Below are positions 9,370-17,508 of a stretch of 64,000 bases of DNA, piece after piece; the stretch's first letter is position 1, and each line of letters opens with the position of its first letter. The notes beneath the pieces are model-generated. The model was not told the origin of the DNA, ran no database searches, and saw only the letters and a list, made by a program, of their open reading frames with translations. The stretch covers positions 2,877,347 through 2,941,346 of the forward strand of contig CBDFKF010000004.1 in the NCBI GenBank assembly GCA_965248765.1, read 5' to 3'. A program made the position numbers and the translations under genes. This DNA comes from CBDFKF01 sp965248765 (lineage in GTDB: Bacteria > Pseudomonadota > Alphaproteobacteria > VGEJ01).

Positions 9370-10376
9370 GCCGATTCGCCGGCGCCACGTTCGAGCGCGA
9401 AGTGGCACTCCACCATCGCCGTGCGGGCACCGTAGTCGAGGATCTCGGGTGCCGGCGTCCGCTCGTGACAGATCTCGCGATCGTGGCCGAGCGGGCAGCG
9501 GGGCGCGAACGAGCAGCCCGGCGGCAACTGGCTGAGGTCGGGGGGAAATCCGGCGATGGAGGGCAATGGCCCTACTTCCAAGCGGTCCGGCCGGGGGATC
9601 GAATCGAGCATTGCCCTGGTGTACGGGTGGCCCGGGCGCAAAAAGATGTCGTCGATGTCCGCGCGTTCGACGAAACGGCCGGCGTACATGACCTGCACGG
9701 CGTCGCAGAACTCGGCGACGATGCCGAGATTATGGGTGATTAGGACGATCGCCACGCCGCGGTCCGCGACCAGTCGATCGAGCAGCGCCAGGACCTGCGC
9801 TTGGGTCGTCACGTCGAGAGCGGTGGTCGGTTCGTCGGCGATCACGATGTCGGGGCCGTTCGCAAGCGCAATGGCGATCATCACGCGTTGCAGCATCCCG
9901 CCGGAGTACTGGTGCGGGAAATCGTCGAGCCGGCGTCCCGCCGCCGGGACCTCAACCTCGGTCAGGAGATCGACCGCGAGCGAGCGGGCAGCGCTGCGCC
10001 CTAGCGTCGGCTGATGGCGGCGGATCGTGTCGGTGATCTGATTGCCTATGCTCTTGACCGGATCAAGCGCGCTCATCGGGTCCTGGAAGATCAGCGAGAT
10101 CTCGTTGCCGCGGATCCGGCGCATCGCGCGGTCGCCGAGGGGTACGATGTCCCGGCCGTTCAGCAGCACCTCGCCGGCCGCAACGCGCCCCGGCGGATCG
10201 AGCAGGCCGAGCACGCTGAGCGCCAGCGTTGATTTGCCGCAACCCGATTCGCCAACGATGGCGACCTTCTCGGCGCGGGCGACGCTGAACGAGACGTCGC
10301 GGACAGCGGCGACGGCACTGCCTTTGGTGGCGAACTCAGCGCGCAGTCCGCGGACCTCGAGGACCGGCTCGGTCAA
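9366..10376 (-). CDS. Dipeptide/oligopeptide-type ABC transporter, ATP-binding subunit (DppD/OppD-like)
   Basis: 336 residues starting at TTG 10376, which overlaps the permease stop as TTGA. Motifs are Walker A GESGCGKST, Q-loop IFQDPMSALDP, signature YSGGMLQRV, Walker B DIVIADEP and H-loop LITHN. The C-terminal Cys-containing extension (CSFAPRCPLGHDREIC) is typical of OppD/DppD, where it is proposed to bind a cluster or metal in some members. It is the fourth gene in the five-gene transcript (binding protein, C, B, D, F). Overlapping starts and stops on both sides suggest stoichiometric translation with its partners. Confidence 0.92.
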
Positions 10377-11395
10377 CCGACCCTCGCCGGCAGGCGCACC
10401 CGTGGATCGACAAAGCCGGCCAGGATGTCGACGACCAGGTTGGCGATCACGTAAACGAAGGCGCTCAGCAGAATGAATGCCTGCACTACCGAGAAGTCCT
10501 GACGCAGGATGCCCTCGGTGACGAGGTTGCCGACGCCCGGCCAGTTGAACACTTTCTCGACCAGCACGCTGCCGGCCAGCAGCTGTCCCAGCAGGAGGCC
10601 AGCGGCAGTCAGCGTTGGCAGGAACGCGTTCGGCAGGGCGTGTTTGACGAATGCCCCCCAGCGGCTCACCCCCTTGCTGCGTGCCACGGTGATGAATGGC
10701 TCGCGAGCGACATCCAGCAAGTTGGCGCGCAATAGACGCAACAGGAAGGCGAACGGCAACAACCCGAGCGTGATGGCCGGCAGAATAAGGTGCAGCAGGG
10801 CGTCGGCAAGAGTCGCGAACTCGCCGTGGAGCAGCGCGTCGAACGTATAGAGATGCGTTAGCGCCGGTGGCGGGTCACGCGCGAGATCCAGCCGCCCGTC
10901 CGGACCGGGCAGCCAGCCGAGCTGTTCGAAGAAGATGACCAGCAGCATCAGCCCAAACCAAAACGGCGGGACGCCCAGACCGACGAACGAGAGGGCCCGG
11001 ACGCCGCCGTCGCTGATCGGGCCGCGTCGGTATGCGGCGATCAATGCCAGGCTGACCGCGAAGAAGAAGGCGAAGATGAAGGCATATAGCCCGAGTTCGA
11101 GCGTTGCCGGAAAGCGATCGACGAGCTGGGTCGCCACCGACTGGCCGGTGCTATACGAAAACCCCCAGTCGCCGCGGAAGAAATCGAACATATAGGCGAA
11201 GTACTGGTCGATCAGCGGTTGGTGCAGCCTGAGCTTCTCCTCGAGTTCGGTAACCGCCTTTTCGGTCGCGAACGGACCGAGGAACAGGCGGGCCGGGTCG
11301 CCCGGCGTCACCCGTAGGACGACGAAGGCGAAGACCGAGGCGCCGAACAGGGCGAATACCGACATCGCGACGCGGCTGAGGATGACCTGGAGCAT
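10373..11395 (-). CDS. ABC transporter permease, DppB/OppB-like
   Basis: 340 residues with an N-terminal membrane helix (VAMSVFALFGASVFAFVVL) followed by the family hallmark VTPGDPARLFLG. A periplasmic segment (DQYFAYMFDFFRGDWGFS) and five further hydrophobic helices come next. The cytoplasmic EAA-type loop is ARSKGVSRWGAFVKHALPNA, which contacts the ATPases. The length is usual for DppB. It ends in a TTGA overlap with the next ATPase gene and begins 40 bases after the DppC-like gene. The order C before B is the reverse of the common dppBC order. Confidence 0.93.
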   Translation of the reverse strand: MLQVILSRVAMSVFALFGASVFAFVVLRVTPGDPARLFLGPFATEKAVTELEEKLRLHQPLIDQYFAYMFDFFRGDWGFSYSTGQSVATQLVDRFPATLELGLYAFIFAFFFAVSLALIAAYRRGPISDGGVRALSFVGLGVPPFWFGLMLLVIFFEQLGWLPGPDGRLDLARDPPPALTHLYTFDALLHGEFATLADALLHLILPAITLGLLPFAFLLRLLRANLLDVAREPFITVARSKGVSRWGAFVKHALPNAFLPTLTAAGLLLGQLLAGSVLVEKVFNWPGVGNLVTEGILRQDFSVVQAFILLSAFVYVIANLVVDILAGFVDPRVRLPARVG

Positions 11396-11435
11396 CCCTA
11401 GCCCTTACCGCCGGTTCGGTCCTGGCTCCCGTGCA

Positions 11436-12344
11436 TCACGACACTGCTGCCTGCTGACCATGGGGATCGAGGAGGTCGCGTGCGCGATCTGCGAGCATGT
11501 TGGTGGCAACGACCGCGAGCAACACGCCGAGCCCGGGGAAGACGGTAATCCACCACTCGCCGGTAAGCGCGTACTGAAGGCCATCGGTGATCATGGCACC
11601 CCACTCGGCCTCAGGGATCTGTGCGCCGAGCCCGACGAAACCGAGGGCGGCCAGCGTCAAGATCGCGTAGCCGAACACGGCCGCCGACTGGATCAGCATG
11701 GTCGAGGTGGTGTGGGGAACGATGTGGCGCAGGACGACGCGCGTGCGGCTTGCCCCGAGAGCGACTGCCGCCTCGACCGATGGCAGGGCGCGGATGCGAA
11801 TCACGTCGGCGCGGATCAGCCGAGCGTAGTAGGGGACCGATGTCAGCATGATGCCGAGCGCCCCGGTCTCGAGACCGACGCCGAGGCCGACGGTGACGGC
11901 CATCGCCAGGATGAGCGGCGGGAATGCCGCGAGCGCGTCGATCACTCGCATCAAAATGTTGTCGGCGAACCGACCGGAGATGCCGGCCATGAGGCCCATG
12001 GTGCCGCCGACGAGGAGCCCGGTGATGACCACGATCGCGCCGACCGCGAGCGAAATACGGGCGCCATGGATGAAGCGTGCGAGCACATCGCGCCCGTTGC
12101 CGTCGGTTCCCATCGGATGGGCGAGCGACGGTCCCTCGAGCGAGACGAGCAGATCGATGGCCAGTGGGTCCTTGCGCCAGATCTCCGGCCCGATGATCGC
12201 GGTAATGGTGAGCAGGCCGAACAGGATGGCGACAACCGCCAACACCGGATCGCGTGCTACGTAGCCGCACGCCCGACCGGTCGCGCCAGCCCAGGCGGCT
12301 AGGCGGTTGCTGGGCAACCCGGATGCGACGTCGACACCGGCCAT
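11436..12344 (-). CDS. ABC transporter permease, DppC/OppC-like
   Basis: 302 residues with the DppC pattern. There is an N-terminal helix (VLAVVAILFGLLTITAIIGP), the conserved HPMGTDGNGRDVLARFIHGA stretch before the transmembrane core, and the EAA loop EAAVALGASRTRVVLRHI. About five more helices follow. Start ATG 12344. It is separated from the binding-protein gene by a hairpin that probably lowers its expression relative to the binding protein. Together with DppB it forms the translocation pore in the inner membrane. Confidence 0.93.
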   Translation of the reverse strand: MAGVDVASGLPSNRLAAWAGATGRACGYVARDPVLAVVAILFGLLTITAIIGPEIWRKDPLAIDLLVSLEGPSLAHPMGTDGNGRDVLARFIHGARISLAVGAIVVITGLLVGGTMGLMAGISGRFADNILMRVIDALAAFPPLILAMAVTVGLGVGLETGALGIMLTSVPYYARLIRADVIRIRALPSVEAAVALGASRTRVVLRHIVPHTTSTMLIQSAAVFGYAILTLAALGFVGLGAQIPEAEWGAMITDGLQYALTGEWWITVFPGLGVLLAVVATNMLADRARDLLDPHGQQAAVS

Positions 12345-12388
12345 GTGGATTGAGCTGACCTCAGGCCGCGCGGCCCCGGGGCAGCGGC

Positions 12389-12426
12389 AAAAAGGGGTCT
12401 ATGCCCTTGCGGCGGGCGCAGACCCC
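12389..12426 (-). terminator. Intergenic attenuating hairpin between binding protein and permeases
   Basis: GGGGTCT (12394-12400) pairs with AGACCCC (12420-12426), and the inner bases GCCC/GGGC pair again. On the minus strand the stem is followed by TTTTTGCC. The position directly after a solute-binding-protein gene and before the permeases is a classical place for partial termination and 3'-end protection. Confidence 0.7.
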
Positions 12427-12454
12427 GGGTTTCAGCGCTCCTAGTCGACGTGCG

Positions 12455-14053
12455 TCAGCGGCTCCACCGGTGCAGGTCGAAGGGGCCATCCTGCTGGTAG
12501 TGCCACACCTTGACATCGTCGCTCACCACCGCAGTGTAGATGTCCGCAAACACCGGAATACGTGGTGAGTCGGCTACCCACATCTCGGCGATCTTGTCCC
12601 AGTACACCTGTCGCTTGCTCTCGTCGAGCAACGGATGTGCCTCGTCCAAGAGGGCTTCGGCTGCCGGGTTGCAGTAATCGCTCGTATTGAAGAACGACTC
12701 GCAGCGCAGGTCATAGTCGAACAACCAGCCGGGGTCGGTCACCGACGGGCCGTCGATGCGGATGAGCGTGCTCTGCTTGGTCTCGGTGTAGATCGCTTCC
12801 TGATAGGCCGATGCCGGATGCTTCTGAATGGTCACGTTCACGCCGATCTCGCGCCACGTACCCTGAACGATGGTGGCGATTTGATCGTGAGCGAACTCGC
12901 CCTCGCGGATCACCATGTCGGTCTCGACCGGGAGGCTCACGCCCGACTCCGCGATCAAGGCTCGTGCCTTGTCGAGGTCATACGTGCGCGCCTGGCCAAG
13001 CTTGGCGTTGTAGGAGGGGAATGCGGGTGGGAACGGCCCGTAGTAGATCTCGGCGTAGCCGAAGGCGACCTTGTCGAGGATCTGCTGGTACGGAACCGCA
13101 TAGGTCAGCGCCTCGCGGAACTTCACGTTGTCGAACGGCGGGATCTCGTTGGGCAGTCCGATCAGCTGCCAGCGTGAGCTCTTGACCGCGATGACCTCGA
13201 GCCCCGGCTCTTTCGCCAGGCTTGCCACCGATGACTTCTGCAAGCCAAGCGTGACGTGGGCGTTGCGGTTGCGGGCTTGCAACAAGAGCGTCGCGTTGTC
13301 GGGAATAAAGTTGACGATCACCTCCGCCTCAAGCGCGGGCTTGCCAAAGTAGGTCGGATTCCGGACGAACTTGGCACGCACCCCTGGCTGATACTCCTCC
13401 AGGATATAAGGCCCTGAGCCGGCGGCGTGACTGGCGAGCCACTCGTCGCCACCCATCTTCTCCACTTCCTCGGTATCGACAATGGCGAGATTCGGCTGGG
13501 TCAACGCATGCATCACCAGCGGCTCGGCTTTCGCCAGGGTGATAACCACCGTCAGGTCGTCGACCGCCTCGATCGACTGGGTGTTGCCGTACTGCGCGGC
13601 CTCGAAGAAGTAGGTGCCGCAGGTACCGCTCTTCCAGGCACGGGTGAGCGAGGCTGCAACCGCGGCCGCATCGACCGGGCGCCCGCTCGTGAACTTCACG
13701 CCCGGGGTGATGTTAAAGGTCAGCTTGGTGCCGTCGTCGGACACATTCCAGGACTTGGCGAGATCGCCTTTGAATTTGGTCGTGTCTTCTTGGGTCGCTT
13801 TGATTCCCGACGGCGCCCCCTCGATAGGCTTGTCCTCGTAGGCTAGCAGCGCGACGTAGAGGCTCGCGATGAAGCCGTGATCGGTAATGTCGCAGACGTT
13901 GACGGGATCAAGCGTCGGCGGTGATCGCGAGGTGTTGACGACGAATGGATCGGCCGCCTGCGCGGGCTTGACCGCGCCAAATGCGACTACTGCGACCGCG
14001 AATATGGCGACGGCACCCCATGCGAGCTGCCATCGTGTTGGCGTCTGCGACAT
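12455..14053 (-). CDS. ABC transporter substrate-binding protein, family 5 (DppA/OppA-like)
   Basis: 532 residues. There is a Sec signal peptide (AWGAVAIFAVAVVAFGA, cleavage near AQA-AD), then an SBP_bac_5 domain over most of the mature protein: NTSRSPPTLDPVNVCD at the start, GTKLTFNITPGVKFTSG, and later YAVPYQQILDKVAFG. The start ATG 14053 has GGGAGG nine bases upstream. It binds the imported ligand in the periplasm and passes it to the DppBC-like pore. Family 5 proteins bind peptides, opines, nickel, glycosides and other compounds, so the ligand is unknown; the neighbouring sarcosine genes suggest, but do not prove, an N-methylated small compound. Confidence 0.92.
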   Translation of the reverse strand: MSQTPTRWQLAWGAVAIFAVAVVAFGAVKPAQAADPFVVNTSRSPPTLDPVNVCDITDHGFIASLYVALLAYEDKPIEGAPSGIKATQEDTTKFKGDLAKSWNVSDDGTKLTFNITPGVKFTSGRPVDAAAVAASLTRAWKSGTCGTYFFEAAQYGNTQSIEAVDDLTVVITLAKAEPLVMHALTQPNLAIVDTEEVEKMGGDEWLASHAAGSGPYILEEYQPGVRAKFVRNPTYFGKPALEAEVIVNFIPDNATLLLQARNRNAHVTLGLQKSSVASLAKEPGLEVIAVKSSRWQLIGLPNEIPPFDNVKFREALTYAVPYQQILDKVAFGYAEIYYGPFPPAFPSYNAKLGQARTYDLDKARALIAESGVSLPVETDMVIREGEFAHDQIATIVQGTWREIGVNVTIQKHPASAYQEAIYTETKQSTLIRIDGPSVTDPGWLFDYDLRCESFFNTSDYCNPAAEALLDEAHPLLDESKRQVYWDKIAEMWVADSPRIPVFADIYTAVVSDDVKVWHYQQDGPFDLHRWSR

Positions 14054-14156
14054 CGCTGATTACCTCCCTGGTTTCTCGTTTGAGCGACGGTCGAGCGTCG
14101 ACCCTACGGAGCCGTATCCCGGCGTGTCAAGGGACGTGCGCGGGTAGCTCGCCGCC

Positions 14157-15920
14157 TCAGCTCGCCCGGCGCGCCGCGGTCGCCGCGGCATCGACGTTGC
14201 TTTCATCGTCGAGCACGACGCCGTAGACGGCCTGCGCCCGCTCGCGGCTCACCCAGCCCTCGCGCACATCCGCGGCAACGCGCTCCGGCGCGCGCTCAGT
14301 CGCCGGGCCGTACCCGCCACCGCCAGCGGCGTAGGACAGGATCGTCTCGCCCGGTGAAAGCTCCACCGGTGTCCACGAATCGAGCTCGATCAGCTCGCCG
14401 TTGCGGGTGCATCGGACCTGCCGCGCCGGGGTGCCGTTATCGCCGCCGCGCGCGCCGCGGGCCGGATTGATAACGCCATCGGAGGAGAACCCTACCGTCA
14501 TTTGGCCATGGGTGGGCCCGTATTCCACAAAGGCGTTGGGAGCGCCGCAGAAGCGCCCGGCCCCTTCGGTATCGGGCAGGAACCGGCGGTCGCGGACGAC
14601 CATCGGATAGCGCAGTTCGTCGACCTCGACCGCATCGTAGCGGATGATGCCGCCCACCCCGACGGTGCCGAGGCTGAGCCAGGCGTCGGTCGTCGGCGCG
14701 CCCGGGCCGGCGCCGAAGCCGAGCATTACGAAGTTGACGTAATAGGTATCGGTGCGCGGATCGGTGCCCGAGATCGCTCCGAAGCCGGGCGGCAGAACAT
14801 AGCCGCCCTCGGCCAGGCCATAGCCCTCGCCGAGCTCGGCCACGGCGCGCTGTACCGAATTGATGACCCGGTCGCTCAGGTTCGTCGTTGCCGCTGAGCA
14901 GCTCGCCGGGTGCGGTGCGATGCCGACGCAGCAGTTCTCGCGGAGCTGGATGTTGACCCGGCGAAAGCTTCCGGCGTTCGCGGGCACGGTATGATCGATC
15001 GAGTTGAATAGGCCCAAGAGCGCCGCCGTGCGTGCTGCCGCCTCGTTGAGGTTCAGCCCGTTGGCCATGCAATCTGGATTGTTGCGGAGATCGACGTCGA
15101 CGGTGCCGCCAGCGGGGTCGATCGCAACGGTCACCTCGATCAGGATACCGTCGGGCGGTGAGTTGATCACCGGATCGTGGCGGCTGTGCACGGTCTGGGT
15201 GCCGCCGGGCATCCGGCCCAACGCCTCGATCATGCGCCGCTCGGAGTAGTCGAACCACTGGGCCGTGTAAGCCTCGAGCACATCCCAGCCGATCTCCCGC
15301 CCCAACGCCACCAGCTCACGCTCGCCGATTCGTGCCGCCCCCAACATCGCCAGGTAGTCGCCGTGCCATTGTTGTGGGGCACGGATGCGCAGCTTGCACA
15401 TCTGCAGGATGTCCTCGACGTCGCGGTAGTCGCGCTGGATTCGCGTCGCCGGAAAGATCAGCGCGCCCTCCTCATAGATGTCGCGCGCCGTCGGCATCAC
15501 CGTGGTGGGAATGCTATTGCCGCAGTCCGATTGATGTGCCTTGGCCTCGACGGCGAAACGGTAGACCCCATTGTCGTCGAAGATTGGCACGATGATGGTG
15601 TGATCCGCGGGATGGCTGCAGCCGTCGTAGGGCGAGTTGTGGAGGTAAGCATCGCCGGGGCGAACATCGTCGTGCAGCTCGCACATCGTGCGCGCCATCT
15701 GATCGGGTCCGGCGAGCACGTGGATGGGCTGGCTCTCCACGACCGAGAGCAGCTGATGATCGCCGGTGATGATGCAGCAGGAGAAATCGCGCGCAGTGTT
15801 TAAGACGCCGGAACGGCCCGTGCGGTGCAGCGTGTTGGCCATCTTGGCGCAGACGGCGGCCAGCCGGTTAGTGAGGACGGCGAGGCGGACTCCGTCGAAC
15901 TCCGGCGTTGCGGCACTCAT
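14157..15920 (-). CDS. Hydantoinase B / 5-oxoprolinase-like subunit
   Basis: 587 residues from ATG 15920, which has AGGAGAAG upstream; the frame is open another 40 codons but without family similarity. It shows the HyuB pattern: an early segment with RDFSCCIITGDHQLLSVVES, HNSPYDGCSHPADH, the central KAHQSDCGNSIPTT and the Gly-rich end LSYAAGGGGYGP. HyuB works with HyuA in ATP-dependent opening of hydantoin or 5-oxoproline rings, including N-methylhydantoin from creatinine. No HyuA gene is in the window, which is unusual and leaves the activity open. It is 79 bp downstream of a VOC gene, in line with the sox operon. Confidence 0.88.
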   Translation of the reverse strand: MSAATPEFDGVRLAVLTNRLAAVCAKMANTLHRTGRSGVLNTARDFSCCIITGDHQLLSVVESQPIHVLAGPDQMARTMCELHDDVRPGDAYLHNSPYDGCSHPADHTIIVPIFDDNGVYRFAVEAKAHQSDCGNSIPTTVMPTARDIYEEGALIFPATRIQRDYRDVEDILQMCKLRIRAPQQWHGDYLAMLGAARIGERELVALGREIGWDVLEAYTAQWFDYSERRMIEALGRMPGGTQTVHSRHDPVINSPPDGILIEVTVAIDPAGGTVDVDLRNNPDCMANGLNLNEAAARTAALLGLFNSIDHTVPANAGSFRRVNIQLRENCCVGIAPHPASCSAATTNLSDRVINSVQRAVAELGEGYGLAEGGYVLPPGFGAISGTDPRTDTYYVNFVMLGFGAGPGAPTTDAWLSLGTVGVGGIIRYDAVEVDELRYPMVVRDRRFLPDTEGAGRFCGAPNAFVEYGPTHGQMTVGFSSDGVINPARGARGGDNGTPARQVRCTRNGELIELDSWTPVELSPGETILSYAAGGGGYGPATERAPERVAADVREGWVSRERAQAVYGVVLDDESNVDAAATAARRAS

Positions 15921-15999
15921 TCCGCTTCTCCTGTCATCGCCTTGGCCGATGCCCCAGCTTAACAGTTTCCGCCGGTGCCAACGACGGGGCGCGACGATC

Positions 16000-16833
16000 T
16001 CACGCCGGCCGCCACGCGATGAAAACGCCGCATGCGTCATCGGCCGCCACTGCTTCCGGTGCCGGATCCGCCGTCGCGATCGCCAGGCCGACGAACTGCG
16101 GCCCGGCGGCCCGATCGATGGACGCGGTGGGCGCGATCTCGGCGAGTGCCGAGGGGGCCATGACCAAAAGCTCCTCGTGGCCGCAGGCCCAGAGTAGACC
16201 TCCGGCGATGGGCTGCGGCGCAGTGCCGATCAGCGCGGTCAAGAAGTCTCGGTGGGTTCGCGGCGATTCGGCGGCGAGATAGACCGCCGCGATTGAGCGC
16301 GCGCCGTTGCGGTGCGATTGAAATGCAGGCTTCCAGAAGTTCTCCGGGAACTTGTTCTCGCAGACGAAGAACGCGATCGCCGGCATCTCGGGACTGGTGA
16401 CGAATCCCAAGCTAAAAGCAACGCGGGCCTCCGACCCGTCGGGCTGAACCGCGCGGCGCTCGAATTCGAAGGGTGCGTAGGTGTTAAGCCCGGCCGCCTC
16501 GAACCGAGCGAGGTCGCCGCGTGCATCATCGGTGGCCAAAACCAGCATCGAGATTCCTTCGTGCCCACCCACGAAGCGCCGGTTGTGGGCACCGAAGCTG
16601 AACCACGGCGGCGCGGCGGCAAAGTCGTGGTCGTCCAGCCCGTCGGGACGATCGACTTCGAGCAGCTCGATGAAGTTGCGTTCGGCGAATTGCGCAAGCC
16701 GGTTCGCGGTCCCCATGGTGTCGGGGTGCGAGGCGCGGGGCGTCAGCGTGAAGCCTAGGCTCTCGTAGCGCGCCGCCGCGCCATCGAGATCGCCGACCGC
16801 CACAACGACGTGATCGATACCTCGGCCCGCCAT
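16000..16833 (-). CDS. VOC superfamily (glyoxalase/dioxygenase-fold) protein
   Basis: 277 residues from ATG 16833 (MAGRGIDHVVVAVGDLDGAA), the point where the first beta-alpha-beta-beta-beta module begins; earlier in-frame codons are ignored. The N-terminal half resembles the glyoxalase-like domain found in long VOC proteins (HNRRFVGGHEGISMLVLATDD), and a second module appears near SIAAVYLAAESPRTHRDFL. The fold usually holds a divalent metal for isomerase, lyase or dioxygenase chemistry; I cannot name the substrate. It lies between soxG and the hydantoinase-B gene in one direction, so it may take part in the same catabolic route. Confidence 0.75.
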   Translation of the reverse strand: MAGRGIDHVVVAVGDLDGAAARYESLGFTLTPRASHPDTMGTANRLAQFAERNFIELLEVDRPDGLDDHDFAAAPPWFSFGAHNRRFVGGHEGISMLVLATDDARGDLARFEAAGLNTYAPFEFERRAVQPDGSEARVAFSLGFVTSPEMPAIAFFVCENKFPENFWKPAFQSHRNGARSIAAVYLAAESPRTHRDFLTALIGTAPQPIAGGLLWACGHEELLVMAPSALAEIAPTASIDRAAGPQFVGLAIATADPAPEAVAADDACGVFIAWRPA

Positions 16834-16888
16834 CAGACTAGCCCCCAGACGTTCGCCGCGACAGACCGCCCGCGCGGGTCCCGCGCTG

Positions 16889-17482
16889 CTATTTGATGCC
16901 GGCGAGGGTCGAGGCGGCGTCCTCCAGCCAGCGCCAGAGGTACTCCGCAAACGAGCGGTCGATGTAGAGATCGAAGCTCGGTGTGTCGTCGAGCTGATGC
17001 ACGAGCACCGCCGCCTTGGCGATCAGCGTCCGCGTGCACTGGCCCGGCCCGAAGACCCGCGCATGGAGATCGAGTGTGCAGCCCTTGGCCAGCACCAGCC
17101 GGCTGTCCGGACCGCTCAGGCGAATCGTGTGCAGGCTCTCGGTCACATCGTTCACCGCCGCATGGTGGCCCGCAAGTGCGGTCTCGAGCGCCGTGACGGT
17201 CTCGGCCTCGGCACCGGGTGGCACCACCACCAGCCACTCGTCCGGACCGATCCACAGGATCGTTCGGTCCGCGGCACTCGCGCTCGTGCAGGCCGCCACC
17301 GCTGGCGCACAGCCAAGCGCGCCGCGAACCGCGTCGAGGAACGCCGGCTCGGCCTTACCGCGCAAGTTGATCTTGCCGGTAAACCGCGCCTCCGACAGGG
17401 CAACGCCGACGGCGGTATGGGCGGGGCGCGCCGCCAGATGCTGGTGGTCGAGCGGACCCTGCCGCCAGAACTGCTCAATCAC
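16889..17482 (-). CDS. soxG: Sarcosine oxidase, gamma subunit
   Basis: 197 residues from a GTG at 17482, 26 bases after soxA. The chain has the weak GcvT-like fold of SoxG: an early hydrophilic region, WIGPDEWLVVVP around residue 75, and DVTESLHTIRLSGPDSRLVL later. The ending (YLWRWLEDAASTLAGIK) is family-like. In the heterotetramer the gamma subunit is structural, packing against the alpha subunit. It is the last gene of the soxB-D-A-G series on the minus strand. Confidence 0.9.
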   Translation of the reverse strand: MIEQFWRQGPLDHQHLAARPAHTAVGVALSEARFTGKINLRGKAEPAFLDAVRGALGCAPAVAACTSASAADRTILWIGPDEWLVVVPPGAEAETVTALETALAGHHAAVNDVTESLHTIRLSGPDSRLVLAKGCTLDLHARVFGPGQCTRTLIAKAAVLVHQLDDTPSFDLYIDRSFAEYLWRWLEDAASTLAGIK

Positions 17483-17508
17483 GCCGATTACTTTCGGGCC
17501 GATATCTC

